Assembly: GCF_014297595.2 (NCBI RefSeq)
Contig: NZ_CP060414.2
Location: 1,860,001-1,924,000, forward strand
Direction: 5' to 3'
Source: Neisseria musculi
Lineage (GTDB): Bacteria; Pseudomonadota; Gammaproteobacteria; Burkholderiales; Neisseriaceae
DNA: 64,000 bases
Positions 8,891 to 20,026 of this stretch are shown piece after piece. The translations under genes and the position numbers were made by a program. Position 1 is the first letter of the stretch, and each line of letters begins with the position of its first letter. Below the pieces are notes generated by a model. That model searched no databases and was not told where the DNA came from. It saw only the letters and a program-made list of their open reading frames with translations.

Positions 8891-9649
8891 CTAGGTCGGG
8901 TCGAAACTGCACATCATCAGCTTAAACGGTACATCTTCGGCTGCCGGCCTGCCCCGTGCATACTCCTGCGAAGCCTCCAAAAAACGGATATGGGTAACGT
9001 ATTTATTGGCCGAAATTTCAGGCAGCACCTGATGCTGCATGCCCACTTCGATGATTAACATATGGATGCTTTGCGTCAAACTGCTGCTTTGATAACTGCC
9101 TTTCTGTGCCACGCAGTCAACCGTAACAGCATTGCCCCGCAAAATAGACAGCAGCATACCGACTGCTTCTTGGGTAGGCAGCAAAGTGGCCGCCCATTTC
9201 TGCAAATCGGCCAAGCGGTGCGCGTATGGCTGTTGCTGCCAAAAATAATAGGCCGGCAAATCAAACGGACTGGTGCCGCCGGCCACCGACATACGCTGCT
9301 TAATAGCCATCAGCCAATCGTTTTCACGTAAATGCTGGCCGAATTTCTGTTTGATTCCCTGCAAATTTTCGGCCACCGCATGCAGCTGTGCCGATAAAGC
9401 GGTCTGCCCTCCTCCAATCCGGCCGACTGCCGCAAACTGCTTTTGCCGCTCCAACTCCTGCAAAATATCCAGTTTCAACTCCGCCCGGCCTGCACATTCC
9501 ATAATTTCAAACAAGGTGAACAGTGCCAAATGATGCGGCCACGGGCTGTTTTCCTGCCTCAGGCTTTCTGTATGAAAACGCCTGAACAAGTGTTCGATAC
9601 GTAAAAAACTGCGTACCCGCTCGGAAAGCGGGTGCTCGAAACGAATCAT
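8891..9649 (-). CDS. zapD: Cell division protein ZapD
   Basis: The protein has 252 residues. MIRFEHPLSERVRSFLRIEHL and, near the end, ISANKYVTHIRFLEASQEYARGRPAAEDVPFKLMMCSF are characteristic of ZapD (YacF), a cytoplasmic dimer that bundles FtsZ filaments at midcell. Its ATG overlaps the coaE stop (ATGA), and it is followed 3 bases later by yacG. Confidence 0.95.
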   Translation of the reverse strand: MIRFEHPLSERVRSFLRIEHLFRRFHTESLRQENSPWPHHLALFTLFEIMECAGRAELKLDILQELERQKQFAAVGRIGGGQTALSAQLHAVAENLQGIKQKFGQHLRENDWLMAIKQRMSVAGGTSPFDLPAYYFWQQQPYAHRLADLQKWAATLLPTQEAVGMLLSILRGNAVTVDCVAQKGSYQSSSLTQSIHMLIIEVGMQHQVLPEISANKYVTHIRFLEASQEYARGRPAAEDVPFKLMMCSFDPT

Positions 9650-10266
9650 GGGTTTGCTCCCGTAAAACAGGAAAAAAGAGCCAGGTAATAGTGGTGCAGG
9701 CGCCGCACCTTGCCTGCCAGCTCCGCCAACGTGCCTTCGTTGGATAAAACATCATCGGCAGCCAACAAACGGTCTCTGCGGCGGGCCTGCGAGGCCATGA
9801 TGCGTTTGATTTCTTCGGTTTCGAGCCCGCTGCGGCTATATACGCGCCCGACTTGGGTCGTTTCCGAAACATCCACCACCAAAATACGCTCGGTCAGCCC
9901 GAAAAATACGGGCCGCTCTATTAAGAGAGGAATATCAACCACTCCGTAAACCTGTCCGACTACACTTTGCCGCTGCCGGATTTCCGCCAAAATCAGGGGG
10001 TGCATGATGTTTTCTAAAATCTGTTTGGCCTGAGGCCGTCTGAAAACCATATCCCGCAACGCGGCACGTTTCAGACGGCCTTCCGCATCAAACAGTTGGT
10101 TGCCGAGTGCTTTCCGTATTTCGGGTAAAGCTGCACCGCTATCGGCCGTTAAACTGCGGCTGACCGCATCTGCATCAATCACCGGCACCCCCAAGCGGAC
10201 AAATTCGGCAGCGGCTTGTGATTTACCGCTGCCGATTCCTCCGGTCAATCCTACCCAACATACCAT
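9646..10266 (-). CDS. coaE: Dephospho-CoA kinase
   Basis: CoaE performs the last step of coenzyme A synthesis, ATP-dependent phosphorylation of the 3'-hydroxyl of dephospho-CoA. The length is 206 residues. The P-loop GLTGGIGSGKS is at residues 7-17, followed by GVPVIDADAVSR (substrate-binding DAD) and VVDIPLLIE. AGGAGG lies 9-10 bases before the ATG. It follows pilD after about 110 bases, the same neighbourhood as the Pseudomonas pilBCD-coaE cluster. Confidence 0.96.
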   Translation of the reverse strand: MVCWVGLTGGIGSGKSQAAAEFVRLGVPVIDADAVSRSLTADSGAALPEIRKALGNQLFDAEGRLKRAALRDMVFRRPQAKQILENIMHPLILAEIRQRQSVVGQVYGVVDIPLLIERPVFFGLTERILVVDVSETTQVGRVYSRSGLETEEIKRIMASQARRRDRLLAADDVLSNEGTLAELAGKVRRLHHYYLALFSCFTGANP

Positions 10267-10376
10267 GCTTCAAAGGCCTCCTAACCGTTTGGGTTTTCTC
10301 TGCCTGCCGGCATCCTTTCATGCAATTGCCGCCTCTTTTTTTCAAGATAGGGCTTCATACGATATTGTGCAGCATT

Positions 10377-11240
10377 TTAAAACCCGGAAACACCCAGCCA
10401 CCATCTCACTGCGGCACTGATTTTGTCGTTTGCAATAAAAACCAACCACCCTGCTACAGCCAAACTGGGGCCGAACGCAAACGGCCGGCCTTTCGCCACC
10501 CGCATCACCAACGCGGCAACTATCCCGATCAGGGCGGCTATAAATACCAATACCGGCAATACGCCTGCTCCCAACCATGCGCCCAGCGCTGCCAGCAGCT
10601 TGAGATCACCACCGCCCATGCCGATTTTACCGGTTAGCAGTTTGTAAATATAACACAACATCCACAGGCTCATATATCCGCAGACTGCGCCGAGTACGGC
10701 TGAAGCAAGCGGTACGAACGTGCCGTCCAAGTTGAACAGCAAACCTAGCCATATCAGCGGCAGAGTTAATTGGTCGGGCAGATATTGTGTGTCGGCATCG
10801 ATAAAGGCTAACGCAATCAACAGGGCGGTCAAGATCAAACCGCCCAAAGTAACCATGCTCCACCCGTATTGGCACGTTACAGCAGCAAACAATATACCGG
10901 TCAGCAACTCTACCAAAGGATAACGCTTGCTGATCGGGGCTTTGCAGCTCCCGCATTTACCGCCCAACAGTAAGTAACTGACCACCGGAATATTCTGCCA
11001 CGGCTTAACCGGTGTATAACATTTCGGACAACGGGAGTCCGGTTTAATCAAATTAAAGGGCTGCTGCTCTGCCGCCGTCAGTTCCAAACCCAGGTGTTCT
11101 TTGGCAAATACCGTCCATCCGCGCTCCATCATCACCGGCACACGGTAAATCACTACGTTTAAAAAACTGCCTGTCAATAAGCCGGTCAAAGCAGCCAAAG
11201 GCACCGCAAAGGGTGCCAGCCCGTGAAGAAATGCCAACAT
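10377..11240 (-). CDS. pilD: Prepilin peptidase / N-methyltransferase PilD
   Basis: PilD cleaves the leader of type IV prepilins and methylates the new N-terminus in the inner membrane. I chose the ATG at 11240, one base after the pilG stop, giving 287 residues; an upstream in-frame extension lies inside pilG. The zinc-binding pairs CPKC and CGSC flank a 20-25 residue loop, LLTGSFLNVVIYRVP precedes them, and the aspartate motifs FIDADTQYLPD and MGGGDLKLLAALGAW are the catalytic pair of the family. Several transmembrane helices follow. Confidence 0.96.
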   Translation of the reverse strand: MLAFLHGLAPFAVPLAALTGLLTGSFLNVVIYRVPVMMERGWTVFAKEHLGLELTAAEQQPFNLIKPDSRCPKCYTPVKPWQNIPVVSYLLLGGKCGSCKAPISKRYPLVELLTGILFAAVTCQYGWSMVTLGGLILTALLIALAFIDADTQYLPDQLTLPLIWLGLLFNLDGTFVPLASAVLGAVCGYMSLWMLCYIYKLLTGKIGMGGGDLKLLAALGAWLGAGVLPVLVFIAALIGIVAALVMRVAKGRPFAFGPSLAVAGWLVFIANDKISAAVRWWLGVSGF

Positions 11241-11241
11241 C

Positions 11242-12480
11242 TCAGCCCACCACGTTACCCAAGTTAAACAGGGGCAGATACATAGCCACGAGAATAACGC
11301 CGATAATCGACCCAAGCACCACCATGATAACCGGCTCCATCAATGATGAGAGCTGTGCAACGGCATTGTCCACTTCATCTTCATAGAATTCGGCGGCTTT
11401 GTTCAACATATCGTCTAACGAACCGGATTCTTCTCCAATAGCGGCCATCTGTAACACCATATTGGGAAACATATCGGTGCCCTGCATACTGGAGGTCAGC
11501 GACAAGCCTTGGGTAACTTTGGCACGAATATCTTGAGTGGCCTCTTCATAAAGAATATTGCCGGCTGCCCCGGACACCGAGTCCAGCACCTCTACTAAAG
11601 GCACGCCGGCAGTAAACAATGTGGCTGTGGTGCGCGCCCAGCGTGCAATCGTGGCTTTGCGCACAATATCGCCGAAGATCGGCAGCCTGAGTAAAGCCGC
11701 ATCAACCCGTTTTTGCAACATTGGTGATCTTTTATACCATTGATACAGACCGAAGCCGGCAACAATGGCACCAACCACAATCACCCAGGCATACTTCACC
11801 ATCAAATTCGATATATTCATCACGATTTGGGTTAATCCGGGTAGTTCTGCACCCATACTGCTATACACCTTGCCGAACTCCGGCAACACAAACACCATCA
11901 TGATAAACACCAGCACGACAGCTACCACCACAATAGCAATCGGGTAAGTAAGCGCGCTTTTTACTTTCTTTTTGATGGCTTGGGTTTTTTCTTTATATAC
12001 CGCCAACTTGTCCAACAACGACTCAAGCACGCCGCCCGCCTCACCTGCGGCAATCAGATTGCAATAAAAACGGTCGAAATATTTAGGATGTTTAGAAAAT
12101 GCCTTGCCCAATGCGCTACCCTGCTCCACATCTGCACGCACCTGCATCAACATCTGCGTCATAGAAGGGTTGGAATGGCCGCGCGCCACGATTTCAAATG
12201 CCTGCATCAACGGCAGGCCGGCTTTCATCATAGTAGCAAGCTGACGGGTGAATACGGTAATGTCTTCCTGAGTGATCCGCTTTTTACGCACCGCTTTAAC
12301 CTTGCTTACGCGTAGCGGTTTAATACCGCGCCGCTGGAGCTTTTTACGCGCCTCTTCTTCGTTTTTGGCCACCACCTCACCACGCACCATTTGCTCGGTG
12401 TCTATATTTCTGCCCTCAAAAGAAAAACGCACGCCCTTGTCTTTTTTGGCCGAGCGGCTGCCTATACTGCTTTTGGTCAT
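11242..12480 (-). CDS. pilG: Type IV pilus inner-membrane platform protein PilG (PilC family)
   Basis: A 412-residue polytopic protein of the GspF/PilC family that anchors the assembly ATPases. It contains two tandem GspF domains: one at about residues 75-200 (FTRQLATMMKAGLPLMQAFEIV...GEAGGVLESLLDKLA) and one at about 275-400 (ARTTATLFTAGVPLVEVLDSV...GEESGSLDDMLNKAAEFYEDEVD). The membrane helices sit near 210-245 and at the C-terminus. It lies between pilF and pilD; 155 bases separate it from pilF. Confidence 0.97.
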   Translation of the reverse strand: MTKSSIGSRSAKKDKGVRFSFEGRNIDTEQMVRGEVVAKNEEEARKKLQRRGIKPLRVSKVKAVRKKRITQEDITVFTRQLATMMKAGLPLMQAFEIVARGHSNPSMTQMLMQVRADVEQGSALGKAFSKHPKYFDRFYCNLIAAGEAGGVLESLLDKLAVYKEKTQAIKKKVKSALTYPIAIVVVAVVLVFIMMVFVLPEFGKVYSSMGAELPGLTQIVMNISNLMVKYAWVIVVGAIVAGFGLYQWYKRSPMLQKRVDAALLRLPIFGDIVRKATIARWARTTATLFTAGVPLVEVLDSVSGAAGNILYEEATQDIRAKVTQGLSLTSSMQGTDMFPNMVLQMAAIGEESGSLDDMLNKAAEFYEDEVDNAVAQLSSLMEPVIMVVLGSIIGVILVAMYLPLFNLGNVVG

Positions 12481-12635
12481 GTTTTACCCCTTAAAATAAT
12501 CAAACTGTTTTTTTAGAGACTGTCAAGCAATCAATTTATCCCGTATTCTGATACGAACAGCAGATATCAAAACTGATTGCACAACAAAATTGCAAAGTTG
12601 ATATAAGATTGATTGATGACAGTTTCTTAAAATCA

Positions 12636-14315
12636 TCAATCGTTGGTGTGAGCTAAAACTTCTTCTAAAGAAGTTATCCCCTGCATTACTTTTAACAAAC
12701 CGGAACGGCGCAAATCCACCATACCTTCTTTATAAGCCATATTCATAATATCCACTTCGGTGCCGTTATTCATAATCACCCGCTGCATTTCTTCGGTAAT
12801 CGGCATTACCTCATAAACACCGGCACGGCCTTTATAGCCTTTTCCACGGCAGCTATCACACCCTACTGCACGATACATTACCCAGTCTTTAGCCAAATCT
12901 TCGTCTGTAAAACCCGCTTTTTTCAAAGCCGATACAGGCGGGCGTTCCATCGGCGCCTTGCAGGCCTGGCATAAGCGGCGCAATAAGCGTTGCGCCATGA
13001 TCAGGCTGACCGAACTGGCAATATTGAAAGGAGCCACCCCCATATTCAACATACGCGACAAAGTGGCCGGTGCATTGTTGGTATGCAGAGTAGAAAACAC
13101 CATATGCCCGGTTTGTGCGGCCTTAATGGCAATATCCGCTGTTTCCAAGTCACGAATCTCGCCCACCATAATGATATCCGGGTCTTGGCGCAGGAAAGAC
13201 TTCAGCGCTGCCGCAAAAGTAAGTCCCTGTTTATCATTTACGTTTACTTGGTTGATGCCCGGCAGATTAATCTCGGCCGGGTCTTCCGCAGTGGCAATAT
13301 TCACACTCTCGGTATTCAAAATATTCAAGCAGGTATAAAGCGACACTGTTTTACCTGATCCGGTAGGGCCTGTTACCAGCACCATTCCATATGGGCGGTG
13401 AATGGCTTCAAGCAGCATCTCTTTTTGAAAAGGCTCGAAACCGAGCTGATCGATATTGAGCGCCCCCGCATCCGAATTCAAAATACGCATCACTACTTTT
13501 TCGCCAAACAGGGTAGGCAGCGTACTGACACGGAAGTCAATCGGGCGGCCGTGCTTGTGAAAAGCAATTTGAATACGGCCGTCTTGCGGCACACGTTTTT
13601 CTGAAATATCCAAACGTGCCATCACTTTGATACGCGATGCCAACTGGCCGCGCACAGCCACAGGCGGCTGCACCACTTCGCGCAGCTGGCCGTCCACGCG
13701 GAAACGCACCCTCGCCATCTGTTCGTAAAACTCGAAATGGATATCGGACGCACCGGCATTCAATGCATCTGAAAGTGTTTTATGGATAAAGCGGGGAATC
13801 GGCCCATCTTCCGCCTCTTCATTATCGATATACAGCGCCTGGGCAGGAGTGGAGGCGTCATGCTCCTTGCTCATTTCGTTCAAGATAGAAGTCGAGCGCT
13901 GACCCAGCCACTCAAGCAGGGTGTTCAGTTGATCATCGCACACCACAACTAAATCAACCGATATACCGGAAGCGAAAGCAATTTTTTGAAAACTCTGAAT
14001 TCGGGTAGGATCAGACACCGCGAAATAAACTTTTCTCCCCCGCTGAAAAATCGGAATACAGCGGTTTTGCAGCATCTGCTCTTCTGAAAGCACATCTGAA
14101 AGGATATTGCTGCGCGGATAATAACGCAGATCCAACAACGGATAACTAAACACCCTCGCCAGCAACTCCCCCAACGCTTTGGGCGTAATCACACCTTCTT
14201 CAAACAACAGAGGAAGGATGGACTTATTGCTTTTCAATACGCTTTGATACCGTTCGACTTGTGCTGCATCAACGATTTGGCTTTGCACCAATACTCTTAA
14301 TATACCGACGCTCAT
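12636..14315 (-). CDS. pilF: Type IV pilus extension ATPase PilF
   Basis: PilF (PilB) powers pilus extension from the cytoplasmic face. I chose the ATG at 14315 because meningococcal PilF begins MSVGLLRILVQ and this start gives [11 protein letters not shown] (559 residues); an in-frame ATG at 14381 would add 22 unmatched residues. The N-terminal T2SSE_N domain is followed by the Walker A motif GPTGSGKT (about residue 315), the Asp box, Walker [16 protein letters not shown], the His box and the four-cysteine zinc site (CQAC...CDSC). PilF-pilG-pilD-coaE-zapD-yacG run in one direction. Confidence 0.97.
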   Translation of the reverse strand: MSVGILRVLVQSQIVDAAQVERYQSVLKSNKSILPLLFEEGVITPKALGELLARVFSYPLLDLRYYPRSNILSDVLSEEQMLQNRCIPIFQRGRKVYFAVSDPTRIQSFQKIAFASGISVDLVVVCDDQLNTLLEWLGQRSTSILNEMSKEHDASTPAQALYIDNEEAEDGPIPRFIHKTLSDALNAGASDIHFEFYEQMARVRFRVDGQLREVVQPPVAVRGQLASRIKVMARLDISEKRVPQDGRIQIAFHKHGRPIDFRVSTLPTLFGEKVVMRILNSDAGALNIDQLGFEPFQKEMLLEAIHRPYGMVLVTGPTGSGKTVSLYTCLNILNTESVNIATAEDPAEINLPGINQVNVNDKQGLTFAAALKSFLRQDPDIIMVGEIRDLETADIAIKAAQTGHMVFSTLHTNNAPATLSRMLNMGVAPFNIASSVSLIMAQRLLRRLCQACKAPMERPPVSALKKAGFTDEDLAKDWVMYRAVGCDSCRGKGYKGRAGVYEVMPITEEMQRVIMNNGTEVDIMNMAYKEGMVDLRRSGLLKVMQGITSLEEVLAHTND

Positions 14316-14584
14316 GTTGTTATTCCTGCCTGACTGCCTGATATACAGGCAATTGCCATTATTATTAAATATGTCATTCATTATACGGCATCAATGATGA
14401 TTTTCCGCACGACATAAACCCGCAATGTTGTTTCATACCTGATAAAACTATTCCGGCAAAAACAATATCATTATAAGCGAACAGGCCGGGTAAACCTACC
14501 CGGCCTGTATTCAAATACATTCAATTTTATATTTATTCAGCGTAAAAGCAACAGATAAAAAAATAACCGCATGATTGCGGTAAA

Positions 14585-14660
<76 letters not shown>

Positions 14661-15011
14661 GTACCTGAGAAAGTATGTATTAAAACAGAATCACCCATAC
14701 GGTGCAAGTTTTTTGTAAAAAAAGAGTGTTACTTTAAGGTAAGCAGCTATTTTTTCTAAAAATAAAACCGGCATTGTTGCTTACAGAATGCACAATCACT
14801 CCTCAAAACATCTGCTTACCGCAAATATTTTGCCTAAACTACCGATTATCTGTAATATAAACCGAATATCCAATATAGGTAAGATTTTAAATAACTGCAA
14901 AGTTTTTTTACTTCTTTAAAAGAATCAAATTCTTCAAGAATAAAAACGATGCAAATTATGATAAATACCACACAGCGTGGAATTCTCTTTTCTCCAAAAT
15001 AGGTGTTTACT

Positions 15012-15632
15012 ATGAGTATTGTTGCCATTGATATACATCCCCAGAAAACATTTTCAGAGCTCTGCCCGAACGAGCTTCCCGTACCGGATGCGCTATCTAT
15101 TGTTCCCCATCTCAACCGCCAAGCCGCTTGGGCGCACTACCGGGTTTTAACCAAAGACGCGCACAGCCCCCACGAACCATGGCAAACTGAAAGCCAGGAG
15201 CACTATCTGCCGATGGAAATGGCCGGAGACTGGGTGAGCCACGCAGTTTTGGGTACCAAAGGTTATGAAAGCCTTCCCGGCCTGCCCCTGCCCGACAACT
15301 ACCATTTTTTAGTGCATATCGGGTTGGAAAGCCACACCCATACTTTCGGTGCCTGCTTTCACGATATGGCAGAAAATATCAGCACCGGCCTGATAGAATG
15401 GCTGACCAGCCGCAATGCCGAAACCTTGATTGTCGGCGGCTTGGCAACCGAATATTGCGTACAGGCCACCGTGCTGCAGCTTTGCTGGTATGGCAAATGG
15501 CGCGTAATCGTCAATTTGGACGCCTGCCGCAGCCTGAACACAAAAGAAGAACGCCAGGCCATCTACAATATGGAAAAAGCCGGTGCACTGATTGCACACC
15601 ACACCGATGATATTCCTACCTTATTGACTTAA
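15012..15632 (+). CDS. Isochorismatase/nicotinamidase-family hydrolase, catalytic Lys position altered
   Basis: A 206-residue protein; I chose the ATG at 15012 (MSIVAIDIHPQKTF), three codons after another in-frame start. It has the fold landmarks of PncA: Asp in VAIDIHPQ, a metal-site-like stretch TKDAHSPHEP, and LIVGGLATEYCVQATVLQL with the nucleophile Cys. In nicotinamidases the catalytic Lys sits in a (V/R)xKG segment before DSYSAF. The equivalent stretch here reads LVHIGLESHTHTFGACF, with no lysine. The protein may therefore be a divergent member with another substrate. It is transcribed alone. Confidence 0.7.
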   Translation: MSIVAIDIHPQKTFSELCPNELPVPDALSIVPHLNRQAAWAHYRVLTKDAHSPHEPWQTESQEHYLPMEMAGDWVSHAVLGTKGYESLPGLPLPDNYHFLVHIGLESHTHTFGACFHDMAENISTGLIEWLTSRNAETLIVGGLATEYCVQATVLQLCWYGKWRVIVNLDACRSLNTKEERQAIYNMEKAGALIAHHTDDIPTLLT

Positions 15633-15644
15633 AACCAAGAAGCT

Positions 15645-15830
15645 CCCCGCGTTGTTTACACTTTTCGTTGTTGCTTAAAACCTATTTTTGGAATCTTTGA
15701 GCGCGATCAAAAATGCAGAAAGATAGAGCAAATCTGCCCGGCTCTCAAGCATACTCAAAAATCACAACCATCATTTCAGCGAAAACAAAAGCGGTATGGT
15801 ATAAAAAGTATAAACAACCCAACCTTTTCC
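15645..15830. repeat. 186-base dispersed intergenic repeat, copy 1
   Basis: This stretch aligns over its whole length with 40218-40403. The best-matching ends are GCGTTGT.TAC.CTTT.CGTT and a right end ATTTCAGC...CCTTTTCC. Both copies are 186 bases. The middle 60 bases are poorly conserved. It sits between the isochorismatase gene and the groES promoter and has no coding frame of note. Confidence 0.55.
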
Positions 15831-15842
15831 AACACTGATAGT

Positions 15843-15948
15843 AAGTGGATCCGCTTCATTTCCGTTACAGCACTGCTGTGCCTTGCCGTACTGCCCCCGG
15901 TGCCTGCGGCTTACTGATTACATACCGAAAATCAAAGCGGATCCACTA
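15843..15948. repeat. Correia-like miniature element
   Basis: A stretch of 106 bases with near-perfect terminal inverted repeats: AGTGGATCCGCTT at the left and its complement at the right. The interior has GCCTTGCCGTACTG and TGCCTGCGGCTT, the same words found inside neisserial Correia repeat enclosed elements. It lies about 130 bases before the groES promoter. Confidence 0.7.
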
Positions 15949-16074
15949 CATATTCCTGCCGCAGTGAAAGCGGTTTTATTTCGATGGCAAGCCGCTTTTT
16001 AGAAATAAAGCCCTGCCCGTTACCTTCAGACGGCCGTCTGAAAAATATTTTTAACAAAATACCGCTTTAAGGGC

Positions 16075-16100
16075 TTGAATTTACCGCACGCAGCCCTATT
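16075..16100 (+). promoter_or_regulatory. Sigma-32 (RpoH) type promoter of groESL
   Basis: CTTGAA (16075-16080) and CCCTATT (16094-16100) are separated by 13 bases, close to the RpoH consensus CTTGAA-N13/14-CCCCATnT. The leader to the groES ATG would be about 105 bases. No CIRCE inverted repeat is seen. Confidence 0.7.
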
Positions 16101-16210
16101 TTGCCTTCCGTTCAAAGCAAAATACTGCGCACAATCTCGGCGCGCCGTATTTTTTTCTCAACAGCCTTATATTCAGGCATTTGTTTTTATTATCTATTTG
16201 GAGCATATAC

Positions 16211-16498
16211 ATGACTATCCGCCCCCTGCACGACCGTGTAGTCGTCAAACGCTTGGAAGCTGAAGAAAAAACCGCATCAGGCATCGTTTTGCCGGGTGCA
16301 GCCGCTGAAAAACCCGATATGGGAGAAGTTATCGCCGTCGGTGCCGGCAAAATCGGCCGCGACGGCAACCGCCGTCCGCTCGATGTAAAAGTCGGCGACA
16401 GAATCATCTTCGGCAAATACAGCGGCCAAACCGTGAAAGCCGATGGCGAAGAGCTGTTGGTGATGCGCGAAGAAGATATCTTCGGCATTGTCGAATAA
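16211..16498 (+). CDS. groES: Co-chaperonin GroES
   Basis: The 95-residue cap of the GroEL folding chamber. I chose the ATG at 16211 ([14 protein letters not shown], the family start); the upstream in-frame ATG at 16181 would add ten unrelated residues. The mobile-loop region [27 protein letters not shown] and the end [13 protein letters not shown] are typical. An uptake-sequence hairpin (about 16508-16537) lies between it and groEL and may dampen, not stop, readthrough. Confidence 0.97.
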   Translation: MTIRPLHDRVVVKRLEAEEKTASGIVLPGAAAEKPDMGEVIAVGAGKIGRDGNRRPLDVKVGDRIIFGKYSGQTVKADGEELLVMREEDIFGIVE

Positions 16499-16573
16499 AA
16501 GACAAAAGGCCGTCTGAAAACATTTTTCAAACGGCCGGTAACAGCCTATTTTAATTAATTAACGGAGTATTAG

Positions 16574-18217
<1,644 letters not shown>

Positions 18218-18249
18218 GGCCGTCTGAAAATATAGAGTGGCACTATTCA

Positions 18250-18285
18250 AACACCCGTACGGCACAAACCGTGCGGGTGTTTTTC
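18250..18285 (+). terminator. Rho-independent terminator of groESL
   Basis: AACACCCGTACGG and its near complement CCGTGCGGGTGTT form a stem of about 12 bp around a short loop, followed by TTTT. Confidence 0.9.
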
Positions 18286-18548
18286 ATGAAACCACACAGA
18301 ATGGGGTAAGGTAGTAGAGCCGAAGGCAGGGCAGCCGGCCAATCCACTCAAATCAATATCAAGCAATCAGCCTGCACAGATGACAATACACACAAACAGC
18401 ACAACAAACCGGCAAACTTTAAGCAGGCGACACACCACGGCTCTATTGCCGTTCCGGCTGCTCCGTTGCCTTGGTGCTCTTACATGGTTTTGCTATATTG
18501 CCGAACAGGTGTGGATAACAAGGTCTTGGTAATAAGATTCAAAAACTC

Positions 18549-18577
18549 AGGCCGTCTGAAAATTTTCAGACGGCCTT
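18549..18577 (-). terminator. Uptake-sequence hairpin terminating ctrD
   Basis: AGGCCGTCTGAAAA faces its complement with almost no loop. Read on the minus strand it is followed by GAGTTTTT, directly downstream of ctrD. Confidence 0.8.
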
Positions 18578-18581
18578 TGGC

Positions 18582-19232
18582 TTATATTTGTCTGTTGTAA
18601 TATCGATAAGCCTCATCCATATTATCAAACCGGTACAGATGCCCGGCTTCCAGCACCATTGCATTATCGCAATACTGTTTCATCGCGCCCGGGCTGTGCG
18701 ACACCAAAATAATCGAACGGTCATGCCGTTTTTCAAACAGTTCGTAACGGCATTTTTCGGAAAAACGCGAGTCACCCACGGCAATTACTTCGTCAATCAG
18801 ATAACAATCGAACTCTACCGCCAGCGACAGTGCAAACGCCAACCGCGCTTTCATGCCTGAAGAATAGCGCTTTACCGGCTCATAAAGATATTGGCCCAAC
18901 TCTGAAAACTCTTCAGTAAATGCTTTCACATAAGCCATATCGGCATGATAAATGCGGCAGATAAAGCGCAAATTATCCATGCCGGTGAGGCTGCCTTGGA
19001 AAGCGCCGCTGAATGCCAAAGGCCATGAAACACTCATGCTGCGCCTGATCTCGCCTTTAGTCGGCGGTTCTACACCGCTCATTAAGCGGATTAATGTGGA
19101 TTTTCCTGCACCATTGCGGCCGAGAATGCCGATTTTCTCACCCTTTGCCAATGAAAAATTGATGTCGCTCAATACAGTCCGCATTCCGTTGCGGGTTTGA
19201 TACTGCTTGTAAACATGTTTGATGGAAATCAT
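18582..19232 (-). CDS. ctrD: Capsule export ABC transporter ATP-binding protein CtrD
   Basis: KpsT family, 216 residues. Walker A is GRNGAGKST (about residue 38-46), the signature is [18 protein letters not shown], Walker B is [14 protein letters not shown] and the switch His is in ILVSHSP. With CtrC it forms the inner-membrane exporter of the finished polysaccharide. Its ATG overlaps the ctrC stop. It is last of the ctrABCD operon. Confidence 0.97.
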   Translation of the reverse strand: MISIKHVYKQYQTRNGMRTVLSDINFSLAKGEKIGILGRNGAGKSTLIRLMSGVEPPTKGEIRRSMSVSWPLAFSGAFQGSLTGMDNLRFICRIYHADMAYVKAFTEEFSELGQYLYEPVKRYSSGMKARLAFALSLAVEFDCYLIDEVIAVGDSRFSEKCRYELFEKRHDRSIILVSHSPGAMKQYCDNAMVLEAGHLYRFDNMDEAYRYYNRQI

Positions 19233-20026
19233 TGCGGCTCAACCCCTTTGCTGAACTTGTCCACCATTGCCAAGCCTATCAGCAATAATGCCAAATCACA
19301 CAACAGCAGATACCACGGGTTTTCCATCGTTACTGCCCCGCTGCCGAAATAGCCGTGGCGGAACATTTCCGAACCGTGCACCATCGGAACCCACAAAGCG
19401 TATTCCTGAATCTGCTGCGGCAGCGAAGATACAAAAAAGAAAGCGCCCGAAAGCGGCAGCATCACGAAACTCGCCGTATTCCACAGTTTTCCTACCGCAT
19501 CAAATTTAAAGGCAACAGAACACATCACTAAACCCAACCCCAAGGCAAACAGAGCCATCAGCATCCACGCAAGCAGCATATAGAAAATGTCGGCAGGCAT
19601 TTCAACCCAGCCTATCATCACCAACACGGCCACCATCACGATTTGCGCCACCGTGGCTCCCGCCGCCTCAAGCAATACCCGCGCAAAAATCGTATCCAAC
19701 ACCCGCACGTTGCGGTGATACAGCAGGCTTGCATTGGCCGAAATGGCACCGATGGCACGGTTGGAAGCATTGCGCCACATCATAGCCATCGGATAGCCTG
19801 TGAGCGCAAACGCCACAATATTCAATGCAGAAATCTCATCTGCACGCAGAAATTTCCACATCGACACGATAAATGCCGTCATCAGCATCGGTTCGACAAA
19901 CAGCCATAAAAAACCGATGTTGCTGCGCCCGTAACGGGTGATGATTTCGCGCATCAAAAGCGCGCCGATTACCCGCCCTTGAATAACCAGCGATTCTTTA
20001 AATGAAGTTTCTTGCAGGGCTTTCAT
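19229..20026 (-). CDS. ctrC: Capsule export ABC transporter permease CtrC
   Basis: A 265-residue ABC-2 type inner-membrane protein of the KpsM family. [42 protein letters not shown] is very close to meningococcal CtrC. Six hydrophobic segments follow, with [13 protein letters not shown] and FSKGVEPQ at the end. It overlaps both neighbours by 1-4 bases, so stoichiometric translation with ctrB and ctrD is likely. Confidence 0.97.
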   Translation of the reverse strand: MKALQETSFKESLVIQGRVIGALLMREIITRYGRSNIGFLWLFVEPMLMTAFIVSMWKFLRADEISALNIVAFALTGYPMAMMWRNASNRAIGAISANASLLYHRNVRVLDTIFARVLLEAAGATVAQIVMVAVLVMIGWVEMPADIFYMLLAWMLMALFALGLGLVMCSVAFKFDAVGKLWNTASFVMLPLSGAFFFVSSLPQQIQEYALWVPMVHGSEMFRHGYFGSGAVTMENPWYLLLCDLALLLIGLAMVDKFSKGVEPQ

